Of a DNA stretch of 52,144 bases, positions 17,151 through 25,929 are shown piece by piece. Source of the stretch: Actinomycetota bacterium (lineage in GTDB: Bacteria; Actinomycetota; Acidimicrobiia; Acidimicrobiales; Acidimicrobilacustridaceae); contig WLMU01000004.1 of assembly GCA_009700115.1 (NCBI GenBank), forward strand, positions 1-52,144, given 5' to 3'. A program made the translations under genes and the position numbers. The notes under the pieces are model-generated. The model searched no databases. It was not told where the DNA came from and saw only the letters and a program-made list of their open reading frames with translations. The first letter of the stretch is position 1, and the number at the start of each line of letters is the position of its first letter.

Positions 17151-17755
17151 GACTTCTTCACCGTTCGAAACGTGAGATTAATTCGCTCGCCCACTGGCTT
17201 TTTTGTCTTCGGAACACGATGTTGCCAGAGCGCTTGCGTCGTCCCTCGCATGATGACGAGATCACCATGATGAAGATCTAACTCGATTTTCTCTGCATGG
17301 GCTTCTACACGTCGTAGATCGAAGCGGCGAGAAGCGCCAAGACTTAGAGAACCGATGACCGGCATTGGCCCAAACTCAGATTCGTCGTCGGCGTGCCAAT
17401 CCACTCCGTCATTGCCGTCTCGGTAGAGATTGCACAGCACCGAATTGAATGTTGCTCCTGCGTGTTCAGACACAAGATCCCGCAGCGCTATGAGTTCTTC
17501 TGTCCAAGGGCCAGGATCATGGTGAATCCCTGAGTAGGTGTAATCAAGACCCTCATCGGCAACCCACGATTCGAGCCGAGGCACTGCGATCAGCTCACCG
17601 AACATCCGGAGATAGTCCTGTCGCCACGCCACACGCTCGCGAAGCGCCACGAGCGCGGCATCCGCGGCATCGGAATCAACGGCGTTACGGATAAGGGTGA
17701 CGTCGAGTCCGGGACCCTTGGGGTGTTCATCGAACAACGCCGGCTGACCGGTCAT
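17147..17755 (-). CDS. AlkB-like 2-oxoglutarate/iron dioxygenase
   Basis: The product has 202 residues and the AlkB fold with the dealkylase motif set: His121 and Asp123 (WHADDE), distal His179 (WQHRVP), and Arg191/Arg197 (RINLTFR). The segment LCNLYRDGNDGVDWH is typical of the ALKBH2/3-like bacterial group, which removes methyl lesions from DNA or RNA. A GGAGGAGG ribosome-binding site favours the ATG at 17755 over a GTG one codon earlier. The gene overlaps the PhyH-like gene by 4 bp. In many actinobacteria AlkB proteins are single genes, so the pairing is unusual. Repair is the likely role, with a metabolic role possible. Confidence 0.9.
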   Translation of the reverse strand: MTGQPALFDEHPKGPGLDVTLIRNAVDSDAADAALVALRERVAWRQDYLRMFGELIAVPRLESWVADEGLDYTYSGIHHDPGPWTEELIALRDLVSEHAGATFNSVLCNLYRDGNDGVDWHADDESEFGPMPVIGSLSLGASRRFDLRRVEAHAEKIELDLHHGDLVIMRGTTQALWQHRVPKTKKPVGERINLTFRTVKKS

Positions 17756-17839
17756 CACACCTCCTCCAGATCAAGCGACCAACTCCCCAACGATAGGTTC
17801 ACCCCGCCGACGATGAGCGGCTGGAAGTACGGTGAAGGT

Positions 17840-18655
17840 ATGACTTTTCCGAATCGACCGCCTGAAGGCGACTGGTGTGGCACGCAGTTCCTGAAGTTTG
17901 AGCGCGAGGGCTCGATCGCCGTGCTCACTGTCGATCGTCCCCTCCGACGTAACGCGATGACACCGGCGATGTATTTCGGCGTCCGCTACGCCGTCGACTA
18001 CGTCGCGAAGTCCGAGGATCTCGCGGCACTTGTCATCACGGGAACCGGCGATGTCTTCATCCCCGGTGGCGACCTCGGTGGCGACCAGGAAGACAGTTGG
18101 GCTGACCTCGCCAATCTGCTTCACATGGACAACGTCCCGTTCGACGCAATTCGAAATGCATCCAAGCCGGTCGTCTCTGCAGTGAACGGCATCTGCCAAG
18201 GCGGAGGGCTCGTCATTGCGATGCTTTCCGACGTCGCCGTCGCTTCCACCAGCGCAACCTTCCGTGCGCCCGAGTTGCTTCGCGGAATTGCCGACACGTC
18301 CTATGCCGCGATCCTTCCCGGACAGATCGGGATTCCTCGCGCTCGCGACATGCTCATGACCGGCCGAGTCATCGATGCGGCCACTGCAGAGTCTTGGGGC
18401 CTTGTTACGCGCGTCGTGTCGCCTGGCGCTGAACTCGCCGAAGCGATCGAGATCGCGAAACAAATTTCTCGCGGAGCGCCGGGGGCACGCAACATCGTCA
18501 AGCGCGAGATCAACCGCCAATACGAAAACTACGACCGCATGTCGATGACCGAATCGCTCTACGGTCCCGAAGCTCTTGAAGGTTTCAACGCGTTCAAAGA
18601 ACGCCGTAACCCGTCATGGGTTCCTGAAGACCTTCGCACCGAAGGCCGCCTCTGA
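17840..18655 (+). CDS. Enoyl-CoA hydratase/isomerase family protein
   Basis: The product has 271 residues with the crotonase fold: LTVDRPLRRNAMTPAMY near the N-terminus, an oxyanion-hole segment with FIPGGDLGGD, and SAVNGICQGGGLVIAMLSDVAVAS. The second catalytic Glu position usually found in hydratases (ELLRGIADTSYAAILP region) reads differently, so isomerase or hydrolase activity is possible. An upstream in-frame ATG at 17813 would add nine residues. The ATG at 17840 is preferred because GAAGG lies in front of it, and a TACGGT hexamer ends 6 nt upstream. It is followed 24 bp later by the double acyl-CoA dehydrogenase gene, suggesting a beta-oxidation operon. Confidence 0.9.
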   Translation: MTFPNRPPEGDWCGTQFLKFEREGSIAVLTVDRPLRRNAMTPAMYFGVRYAVDYVAKSEDLAALVITGTGDVFIPGGDLGGDQEDSWADLANLLHMDNVPFDAIRNASKPVVSAVNGICQGGGLVIAMLSDVAVASTSATFRAPELLRGIADTSYAAILPGQIGIPRARDMLMTGRVIDAATAESWGLVTRVVSPGAELAEAIEIAKQISRGAPGARNIVKREINRQYENYDRMSMTESLYGPEALEGFNAFKERRNPSWVPEDLRTEGRL

Positions 18656-18679
18656 TCCCGACCGGGATCAGTCTCGAAG

Positions 18680-20662
18680 ATGCGAACATCACTTGGTGAG
18701 ATCGAAACGGCGCTCGTTTCGCTCGCGCGTTCCGTTGCAATAGATACAGGCGTTTCGAGCATCGAGGAACTTCCTCCGTTTGCCGATGCTGACAAGGCAT
18801 GGAGTGCGCTCGAATCAAGCGGATTGCTCAGCCTTCGCGATGATGGCGGATCGGTTCTCGATCTGATTCTTTGTGCGGAACAATTTGCAGCAGCCCTCAG
18901 CGCATCCCCGTTCATCGGAGCAGTTCTCGGCCGTGAACTCGTGGGAGCAACAAGCGAACGAATCGTCACCAGCCTTGATGGCCACATCGCTCCCGATGCG
19001 CTCGGCGCTGAGAGGGTTGCGTTCGTTCGCGCAGGTCACACTCACGTGACCAATTCGGACTCTGTAATCCTTACCGCCGATCGGTCTCGGGTCGCGATGA
19101 CAACTACTTCGTCCGATGTCACCGCGATCAGTGCTGCAGATGAAGCCGGGTTCCTTGCCCTCACGCAGCTTCTCTTAGGTGCTGATCTTGTCGGCAATGG
19201 AATCGCCGCCATCGAAGATGCTGTTTCCTATGCATGTGAGCGTGAGCAATTCGGGGCTCCGGTCGGCAGTTTCCAAGCCGTACAGCATCTTCTTGCTGAT
19301 GCATGGGTTGACCTCGTCGCTGCGCGTAATTCAGTCCGTTCAGCGGCTTGGAAACTCGGAAACAGCACAAGTGATGCCCACTCAGCGGCTGCTCGCGCAG
19401 CGCTCGTTGCTTCCGAAGCCGGCGTTCGCGGTTGCGAGACTGCCACTCAGATTCTTGGAGGAATAGGACACACGTGGGAGCACCTCACTTCGGTCCGTCT
19501 TCGACGCGCGCTCATGTCGCGAGCGTTGCTGCCAGCACCTTCCGAGGAGCTGCTCTGCGCCCGCATTGGCGTCACCCCAACTGGAGCCGCTCTCGATGAC
19601 GGCTTCGACCTTCGCGATGACGTCGTGGAAGCGTCGTTCCGAGCACGACTTCAAACCTGGCTTTCGACCAATCCGGTCATTACGGATTGGCACCGGCAAC
19701 TTGCGGCAGCTGGTTTCGTAGGCGTTTCGATGCCAACCGAAGCGGGTGGTTTCGGACTACCCGTGACCTGCGAAGCCATCGTTTCAGAGGAACTCGGCGA
19801 CAACGGTTTTCCTTCACCTCCCGCAATCGCACACCTTGCCCATGCACTCGCCGAATTCGGAACAACCGAACAGCGAGAGGTACATCTCGCACGCATGCTC
19901 GACGGTTCTGTTCGTTGGTGTCAGGGCTTTAGCGAACCCGGAGCCGGTTCCGACCTCGCCGCAGTACGCACTCGAGCGAACATCGACGGAGATGATTTCG
20001 TCATCAACGGCCGCAAGATCTGGACAAGCGAAGCATTTCAATCCGAGTGGATTCTTTTGCTGTGTCGAACGAACGAACATCCACATCGCGGTCTTTCGGT
20101 GCTTCTTCTCCCCCTCAATTCTCCGGGAATTGAAGTGTCGACCATCATCACGGCATGGGGATCTGAAGAATTCGCCGAGGTGTCATTTACCGATGTGCGT
20201 GTGCCGAAGTCTGCACTTCTTGGTGTCGAAGGTCAGGGCTGGGAAATCGCCATGTCGCTACTTGCCGTGGAACGCGGACCGGCCGATATTGGTTGGATCT
20301 CAAAGTTCCGCGGAACAGCATCTGCCCTACTCAGCGATCCGATCATCGCAAGTCGGCCCGACGTGCAACGCGTTGCGGCTTGGATCGAAGCACTCGATGC
20401 CACCGTTGCCGTCACATTGACTGATCGACGGAATGGCACATTCGACTCAACCTCGGGTTCGATCGACAAACTCCTGATGACCAAAGTCGACCAACTTCTT
20501 CACGATGTCGCGCTTCAGTCAGATTCTCAAGCGCTTTTCCAAGAGACGAGCGAATCCCTCGAGCGCTACCTGTGGGCTCGTGCAGCAAGCGTGTTTGGCG
20601 GAACGAGCCAAATCCAGAAGAACATCGTCGCCCAGCGGATCCTGGGACTTCCACGAAGCTGA
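18680..20662 (+). CDS. Double-length acyl-CoA dehydrogenase (two fused ACAD domains, FadE34-like)
   Basis: The product has 660 residues and carries two acyl-CoA dehydrogenase (ACAD) domains in tandem. The first half (about 1-300) ends with GGIGHTWEHLTSVRLRRAL, the C-terminal motif with a catalytic-type Glu found in steroid ACAD subunits of the FadE27 group. The second half (about 320-660) has GFSEPGAGSDLAAVRTRA, INGRKIWTSEAF and the C-terminal VFGGTSQIQKNIVAQRILGLPR motif of the other subunit type. Heteromeric alpha2beta2 ACADs are typical of sterol side-chain degradation, and FadE34 of Mycobacterium is a known fused version. The fusion suggests a substrate with a bulky ring or branched side chain. 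It is co-directional with the enoyl-CoA hydratase upstream and convergent with the acyl-CoA ligase. Confidence 0.9.
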   Translation: MRTSLGEIETALVSLARSVAIDTGVSSIEELPPFADADKAWSALESSGLLSLRDDGGSVLDLILCAEQFAAALSASPFIGAVLGRELVGATSERIVTSLDGHIAPDALGAERVAFVRAGHTHVTNSDSVILTADRSRVAMTTTSSDVTAISAADEAGFLALTQLLLGADLVGNGIAAIEDAVSYACEREQFGAPVGSFQAVQHLLADAWVDLVAARNSVRSAAWKLGNSTSDAHSAAARAALVASEAGVRGCETATQILGGIGHTWEHLTSVRLRRALMSRALLPAPSEELLCARIGVTPTGAALDDGFDLRDDVVEASFRARLQTWLSTNPVITDWHRQLAAAGFVGVSMPTEAGGFGLPVTCEAIVSEELGDNGFPSPPAIAHLAHALAEFGTTEQREVHLARMLDGSVRWCQGFSEPGAGSDLAAVRTRANIDGDDFVINGRKIWTSEAFQSEWILLLCRTNEHPHRGLSVLLLPLNSPGIEVSTIITAWGSEEFAEVSFTDVRVPKSALLGVEGQGWEIAMSLLAVERGPADIGWISKFRGTASALLSDPIIASRPDVQRVAAWIEALDATVAVTLTDRRNGTFDSTSGSIDKLLMTKVDQLLHDVALQSDSQALFQETSESLERYLWARAASVFGGTSQIQKNIVAQRILGLPRS

Positions 20663-20670
20663 CGTTTCGT

Positions 20671-22173
20671 TCAACCACGAGCCAGATCGACGGCTGCGCG
20701 AACTTTATCTTTCTGAATCTTTCCCATCGGATTACGTTCAATCGCTTCCACAAAAACGATCTCCTCAGGGCACTTGTACTTCGCTAGCCCGAGTGAGATG
20801 CAATGTTTGGCGAGCCCGGGAACATCGATAGAACTTCCCGGAGCAAGAACAATTGCGGCGCACACACGCTCGCCAGTTCTCGCATCGGGAAGCCCAATGA
20901 CAGCAACATCAGCAACTGATTCGTGGAACAGAATGGCTTCTTCAACTTCAGTCGCTGAGATGTTCTCTGCATTACGAATGACGACATCTTTCAGTCGACC
21001 AACGATGCGAATTCGCTCATCATCAGAAATCTCGGCGAGGTCGCCGGTTCGAAACCAGCCATCGTCAGTGAATGCTGCAACGTTGAGGGATTCGTCAACG
21101 TAACCAAGGAAACATTGCGCACCTCGTAACTGAAGTTCGCCATCGATCACACGGGCCTCAACTCCTGGTCCGGCCGGGCCGACGTCTCGACCAACATCGG
21201 GGCCATCAAACCATTCACACGTGCAGTTCGGAACTTCAGTAAGTCCGTAGGCCCCAACAACTCCCGCTACGCCAAACGTGTCGATGAGTTCTTGATTGAC
21301 GTCTCCGGGGATCGGGGCCCCACCGCCAACACACCCCCGAACGTTCGGAAATAACGAACCGCCTTCGTGGCGATGTTCTGCCTCAAGGAACGCACGGAAA
21401 AATGGAACAGCAGAACCCAACATCGTCGGGTTGTGTGTTGCCATGCGATCGGCAGTCGTCGCCGGATCGAAAACGTCGAACAACACCAGTCGCACTCCGG
21501 TATTCAGCGATGTAACCAACATCGCGATTCCACCGATATGAGAAAAGGGCCACGCAATCGGATACACGTCATCGGGGCCAAATCCCAAACGCTCCGACAG
21601 CGATAACGCCGAAGCCATCGCCGACTTATCGGTGTGGCGAACACCTTTCGGCGCTGCCGTTGTCCCCGAGGAGAAATAAATCCAGCGACCGTCATCATTC
21701 GTACTTGGTGGCGCCGGAAGCACCGATGGGTCGCCGTGTGGCAATCGCAATGGCGTTGTCGCATCAATCAATGCTTCGTAATCCGCAGTCCAAGAGCGAA
21801 GCCCAAGTTCATTCGCCATTACTGCATGGTCGAACCCGCGCCAACGTTCGGGGACGATCAACAGATCGGTTCCGATCTGACTAGCGATGTGTCCAACTTC
21901 CGCGTGGCGAAGCATTGAGATAATCGGATTCTGAACAACGCCAAGCCGCGCACACGCGACGAGCATGACGATTGCCTCGAGCGTGGTCGGAATCTGCCAT
22001 GACACGACCCCGCCTGGAACAACCCCGAGTTCGAGAATGCCTGCAGCGACCTGTTCAGCAGCGTCACGCAGTTGACCGGTCGTGAGCGAGCGACCGTAGT
22101 CGTCAGCAGCGACCACACGATTGGGGTGCTGCTGTGCAGTCGAGTTCACAAAGTCCCAGAACGTCTCAGCCAT
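20671..22173 (-). CDS. Acyl-CoA synthetase (AMP-dependent, FadD-type)
   Basis: This 500-residue ANL-superfamily ligase activates a carboxylic acid with ATP to acyl-AMP and then to acyl-CoA. Motifs are clear: phosphate loop YFSSGTTAAPKG, the adenine-binding VGAYGLTE, the GWFRTGDLAE motif, the hinge GRLKDVVIRNAENIS and the catalytic lysine in NPMGKIQKDKVR. No signal or membrane segment is present. It ends 8 bp from the stop of the convergent double acyl-CoA dehydrogenase. It probably feeds the beta-oxidation genes next to it; chain or ring specificity is not visible in the sequence. Confidence 0.94.
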   Translation of the reverse strand: MAETFWDFVNSTAQQHPNRVVAADDYGRSLTTGQLRDAAEQVAAGILELGVVPGGVVSWQIPTTLEAIVMLVACARLGVVQNPIISMLRHAEVGHIASQIGTDLLIVPERWRGFDHAVMANELGLRSWTADYEALIDATTPLRLPHGDPSVLPAPPSTNDDGRWIYFSSGTTAAPKGVRHTDKSAMASALSLSERLGFGPDDVYPIAWPFSHIGGIAMLVTSLNTGVRLVLFDVFDPATTADRMATHNPTMLGSAVPFFRAFLEAEHRHEGGSLFPNVRGCVGGGAPIPGDVNQELIDTFGVAGVVGAYGLTEVPNCTCEWFDGPDVGRDVGPAGPGVEARVIDGELQLRGAQCFLGYVDESLNVAAFTDDGWFRTGDLAEISDDERIRIVGRLKDVVIRNAENISATEVEEAILFHESVADVAVIGLPDARTGERVCAAIVLAPGSSIDVPGLAKHCISLGLAKYKCPEEIVFVEAIERNPMGKIQKDKVRAAVDLARG

Positions 22174-22302
22174 TTGATCAGACTGCCACGTTCGGTCAGG
22201 CAGCGAACAAACCTCATTTCACGGCGGTTTCGTTCGAACTTCGACCTCTAAAGAGATTGCCTGAAAGCGATACATTGCCTACTCCACCAGCTGGAGTTGT
22301 TC

Positions 22303-25300
22303 GTGAGACTTGACCAACCGATCATCCGATTGCCCATCAGCACCGATATCGAGGCCCTCATCGCCGAGATCAGTGCGATCCCCGATGACGTTTGGCGTCC
22401 CCATCCCGAAGGCATGCCCGGCAACAGTGCCCTACCTCTGGTTTCCGTCATGGGCGATCCAACCAACGATTCCGTCGTGGGCCCGATGCGACCAACACCG
22501 CATTTGGAGGCACTTCCGTCGGTAGTGAACGTCATGGCGGGGCTGACCGGACTCGGCTGCCCCATTGGTCGCACCCGATTGATGCGTATCGACATCGAAT
22601 CGGAAGTGAAATCGCATGTTGACACCAATCGCTATTGGTGGGACCACCTTCGCGTCCACATTCCGATTATCACCGACCCCGCCGTGCTGTTTCACGTTGA
22701 TGATGAATCTGTGCACATGGAACCGGGCAGTTGTTGGGTGTTCGATACTTGGCAACCACACCGTGTCGAGAATCCTGTAAATGCTCCGCGAATTCACTTA
22801 GTCATTGACACTGTTGGTGGTGCCGGTTTCTGGTCCCTCATCGACAGGCAGACGGGAGCACTTGATCCCGATTCACCGCTCCCCGCGGTGCAACAGGTCA
22901 GTGCGATTGCGTTCGAAACTGCGAATCAACCATTGGTAATGCCATCAGCAGAAATCGACCAAACGCTCGCAAATATTCTTCATCAGTTCGCCGAAGTTGA
23001 CCTCGACAAGGCCGTTGAGCTTGACCAAGCGCTCATTTCTTTCCGACGTTCTTGGAAAGCATGCTGGTCTCACTTTGGCGACAACCCTCAAGGTTTTGAT
23101 TCTTTTGACAAGCTTCGAGATGAAGCCGACGCTGTCGTTGACCTCATAGATGATCAACTACCCAATACGGTGAAAGTCAACGAAGCAATCCGTCAACTTG
23201 TACTTCGCCCATCACTTGCGCGAGAAGCCTTTGGTAGTTCTCCGCAGGTTGCACCTGCGACCGATCCCGGAGCTGCGACTGCCGCCGCGGCATCAACTTC
23301 AGCGCAACCACCACAATCCACTTCGCCGACAGTGCCTGCGGCGAAACAAATTGGTGAACCGATCACTCTTGATCGTCCGGTTTTCATCATCTCCTCGCCT
23401 CGTTCGGGCAGCACGATGTTGTTCGAGGCAATGATGCGAGCCAAAGAGTCGTACACAATCGGTGGCGAAAGCCATCAACTCATCGAAGCGTTTGCCGCAC
23501 TCGCTCCTGCTGCGCATGGGTGGGATTCAAACCGCCTCACCGTGGACGACATCAGCCCAGAAATCGTTGAGAAACTCAGCGGCTCGTTTGTGCGTCGGTT
23601 GAAAGATCGTGACGGCGAGCCGGTACAGCCCGGCTCGGTTGTGCGCATGATCGAAAAAACTCCGAAGAACTCTCTGCGCATTCCATTTCTTGCGGCTGCA
23701 TACCCCGATGCAAAGTTCGTGTACTTATGGCGTGACCCGCGCGAGACCATCAGCAGCATGCTTGATGCGTGGCGATCTGGTCGGTTCGTCACCTACCCAG
23801 ACCTGCCTGAGTGGACAGGCGACCGCTGGTCGCTCCTCCTGACTCCCGGTTGGCGCGACCTCATTGGAAAATCACTTCCCGAGATCGTGGCCAATCAGTG
23901 GGTAACAGCAACCACGATGATGCTTGATGATCTTGAAGCACTCGATCCCGATCGTTGGTGCGTCACGAGTTATTCAGCGTTGCTTGCTGATCCCGATACA
24001 GAACTCGCACGTCTCTGCGCCAATCTCGATCTCACCTGGGACACCGAAACGGGTGGCGAACTTCCACTTTCGGCAATGACTCTTGAAGCTCCGCAGGCCT
24101 CAAAGTGGGAACGCAACGCTGAAGAGATGAAGAAGGTCTGGGACATTGTCGATCCCGTTGCGGTTCGTGCACACGATGTTTTCGCCGACCCGCCCCCCAT
24201 CCAGCCTTCAAAAACTCGTTCGGCCGAAGCAGTCAAGGTTGGACTCACTGAAGAACCCGATGGCGCTATCCCCACTGATTTCTCGAGCGTGTTTACCGGT
24301 TCGTTTGCCAGCATTCTTGAGGCTGCGAATTGTTCGCTCGCCGTCACCACCTATCAAAGCGGTCGCCTTGTCCTCGTTCGCCGTGACGGCGACAAGGTCA
24401 ACACGCATCTCCGGTACTTCGCGAGCCCGATGGGGGTCGCAGTGCAAGGCGCAAAGTTGGCGCTCGGCACCAAGACCACGGTGTGGGAGTTCTGGAACCA
24501 ACAGGCTGCTGCGTCAACCATTGACCCTGAAGGTCGTATCGACGCGTGTTACATGCCTCGTCGTGGTCACACCACGGGTGACATTCGGATTCATGATCTT
24601 GGCTACGACGCCGACGGCCAACTTTGGGCTGTCGCAACACGCTTCTCCTGCTTGGTCACGTTCGACCGCGAAAATTCCTTCGCGCCGCAGTGGAGGCCGC
24701 AGTTCATTTCCGGATTGTCTGCCGACGACCGCTGCCATCTCAACGGGTTGGCCATGGTCGATGGCCGGCCGAAATACGTCACCGTTCTTGGCATGACCGA
24801 TACGCCCAACGGTTGGCGCGACGACAAAGCCGCTGGTGGAGCGATTCTCGACATTGATGGCGGGGCTCCGATCACTGTCGGCTTGTCGATGCCTCACTCG
24901 CCGCGCTGGCATAACGGCAAATTGTGGGTGCTCGAGTCTGGCCGCGGCGCACTCTGCACCGTCGATGTTGAAACCGGTGAACGCGAGACCGTCGCGATTC
25001 TCCCAGGCTTCACCCGGGGTCTTTCCTTCGTGGGAAACATCGCGTTCATTGGTTTGTCAAAAGTTCGCGAGACCGTGTTTGACGGTTTGCCAATCACGCA
25101 AGCCGACACGCCTCGCGAATGCGGAGTATGGGCAGTCGATATCAACACCGGCTCCATCGTCGGCTTTATGCGTTTCGAAGGCTCAGTTACCGAACTCTTC
25201 GAAGTAGCAGTACTCCCAGGAACGCAATGGCCAGAACTTGTCGAACCAGGCGCCGAAGCAACAAACGACGCATTCGTGCTCTCTGACGAAGCGTTGAAAG

Positions 25301-25332
25301 ATGTGATTCAACCAGCCAAAAAGGCTGACTGA
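22303..25332 (+). CDS. Three-domain fusion: Asp/Asn beta-hydroxylase-like, sulfotransferase, TIGR03032 (DUF4915)
   Basis: The product has 1009 residues and three recognisable parts. Residues about 60-180 resemble an aspartyl/asparaginyl beta-hydroxylase domain, with the first His near 103 (VKSHVDTN), RVHIPI, then EPGSCWVFDTWQPHRVEN with the second His near 152 and IHLVID. Residues about 355-620 form a sulfotransferase domain: 5' phosphosulfate motif SSPRSGST near 362 and 3' motif WRDPRETISS near 475. Residues about 655-1000 match TIGR03032/DUF4915: LAVTTYQSGRLVLVR, HTTGDIRIHDL, TRFSCLVTF, DDRCHLNGLAM, GLSMPHSPRW, LPGFTRGLSF. An Ala/Ser/Thr/Pro linker (about 312-348) separates hydroxylase and sulfotransferase. 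The GTG at 22303 has GGAG 6 nt upstream; a TTG two codons earlier is too close to it. The TIGR03032 family has no settled function. It stands alone as a transcription unit, divergent from the ligase and convergent with carD. Confidence 0.9.
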   Translation: MRLDQPIIRLPISTDIEALIAEISAIPDDVWRPHPEGMPGNSALPLVSVMGDPTNDSVVGPMRPTPHLEALPSVVNVMAGLTGLGCPIGRTRLMRIDIESEVKSHVDTNRYWWDHLRVHIPIITDPAVLFHVDDESVHMEPGSCWVFDTWQPHRVENPVNAPRIHLVIDTVGGAGFWSLIDRQTGALDPDSPLPAVQQVSAIAFETANQPLVMPSAEIDQTLANILHQFAEVDLDKAVELDQALISFRRSWKACWSHFGDNPQGFDSFDKLRDEADAVVDLIDDQLPNTVKVNEAIRQLVLRPSLAREAFGSSPQVAPATDPGAATAAAASTSAQPPQSTSPTVPAAKQIGEPITLDRPVFIISSPRSGSTMLFEAMMRAKESYTIGGESHQLIEAFAALAPAAHGWDSNRLTVDDISPEIVEKLSGSFVRRLKDRDGEPVQPGSVVRMIEKTPKNSLRIPFLAAAYPDAKFVYLWRDPRETISSMLDAWRSGRFVTYPDLPEWTGDRWSLLLTPGWRDLIGKSLPEIVANQWVTATTMMLDDLEALDPDRWCVTSYSALLADPDTELARLCANLDLTWDTETGGELPLSAMTLEAPQASKWERNAEEMKKVWDIVDPVAVRAHDVFADPPPIQPSKTRSAEAVKVGLTEEPDGAIPTDFSSVFTGSFASILEAANCSLAVTTYQSGRLVLVRRDGDKVNTHLRYFASPMGVAVQGAKLALGTKTTVWEFWNQQAAASTIDPEGRIDACYMPRRGHTTGDIRIHDLGYDADGQLWAVATRFSCLVTFDRENSFAPQWRPQFISGLSADDRCHLNGLAMVDGRPKYVTVLGMTDTPNGWRDDKAAGGAILDIDGGAPITVGLSMPHSPRWHNGKLWVLESGRGALCTVDVETGERETVAILPGFTRGLSFVGNIAFIGLSKVRETVFDGLPITQADTPRECGVWAVDINTGSIVGFMRFEGSVTELFEVAVLPGTQWPELVEPGAEATNDAFVLSDEALKDVIQPAKKAD

Positions 25333-25335
25333 GTT

Positions 25336-25842
25336 TTAATCTTCTGCGAGAACGAGGTCGACGCGTTCGCCGGCGTCTTCCATCGTGGTGTTCCATGACA
25401 CTGCGAGTTCCGACACAAGAATGCGTCGAGCACGGATCTGCATTGCTTTCTCGGCGCTTGAAAGTGAGGACTGGCGATCGCGAAGTGCGAGGTTACGAAC
25501 AACCTCTGCACATTCGTAAATGTCGCCTGACTTCATCTTCTCTTGGTGATTCTTGAATCGGCGTGACCAGTTCGTAGGAACACGGACGTTACGAACTGCA
25601 AGCACCGCAAGTACGTCTTCAACTTCTTCTTCAGAAATTGCCTGACGAACACCAAGATCTTCTGCACGATCCTCGGGTACTGACACCTTGAGATTGCCAC
25701 CGCGCCATGAATCATCACCAGCAGCAACCGACAGCTCGAGGTACTTGACCTTCTTGCCATCGACCACTCGAGTCGAGCGACCGGTGACCTCGGCTGTGCC
25801 GTGAGCGGGATAGATGACCTTGGAACCGACGGTGAACTTCAT
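25336..25842 (-). CDS. carD: CarD/CdnL-family RNA polymerase-binding regulator
   Basis: The product has 168 residues. The N-terminal Tudor-like RNA polymerase interaction domain begins FTVGSKVIYPAHGTAEVTG, and the C-terminal helical domain ends the protein (NWSRRFKNHQEKMKSGDIYECAEVVRNLALRD, then EKAMQIRARRILVSELA). CarD stabilises the open complex at housekeeping promoters and controls rRNA transcription in actinobacteria. The ATG at 25842 starts exactly at the conserved domain and has GGAAGG upstream; the longer frame to 25896 is not supported. It is tail-to-tail with the large fusion gene, with 3 bp between their stops. The ispD/ispF neighbours found in mycobacteria are absent here. Confidence 0.96.
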   Translation of the reverse strand: MKFTVGSKVIYPAHGTAEVTGRSTRVVDGKKVKYLELSVAAGDDSWRGGNLKVSVPEDRAEDLGVRQAISEEEVEDVLAVLAVRNVRVPTNWSRRFKNHQEKMKSGDIYECAEVVRNLALRDRQSSLSSAEKAMQIRARRILVSELAVSWNTTMEDAGERVDLVLAED

Positions 25843-25929
25843 GAATGCCTTCCTGCAAACCGGGCCACAAGTATGGCCAAAGAAACGAGAGATCACACCA
25901 TCTCGCCATGCGACCCCAATTCGAGCCTC

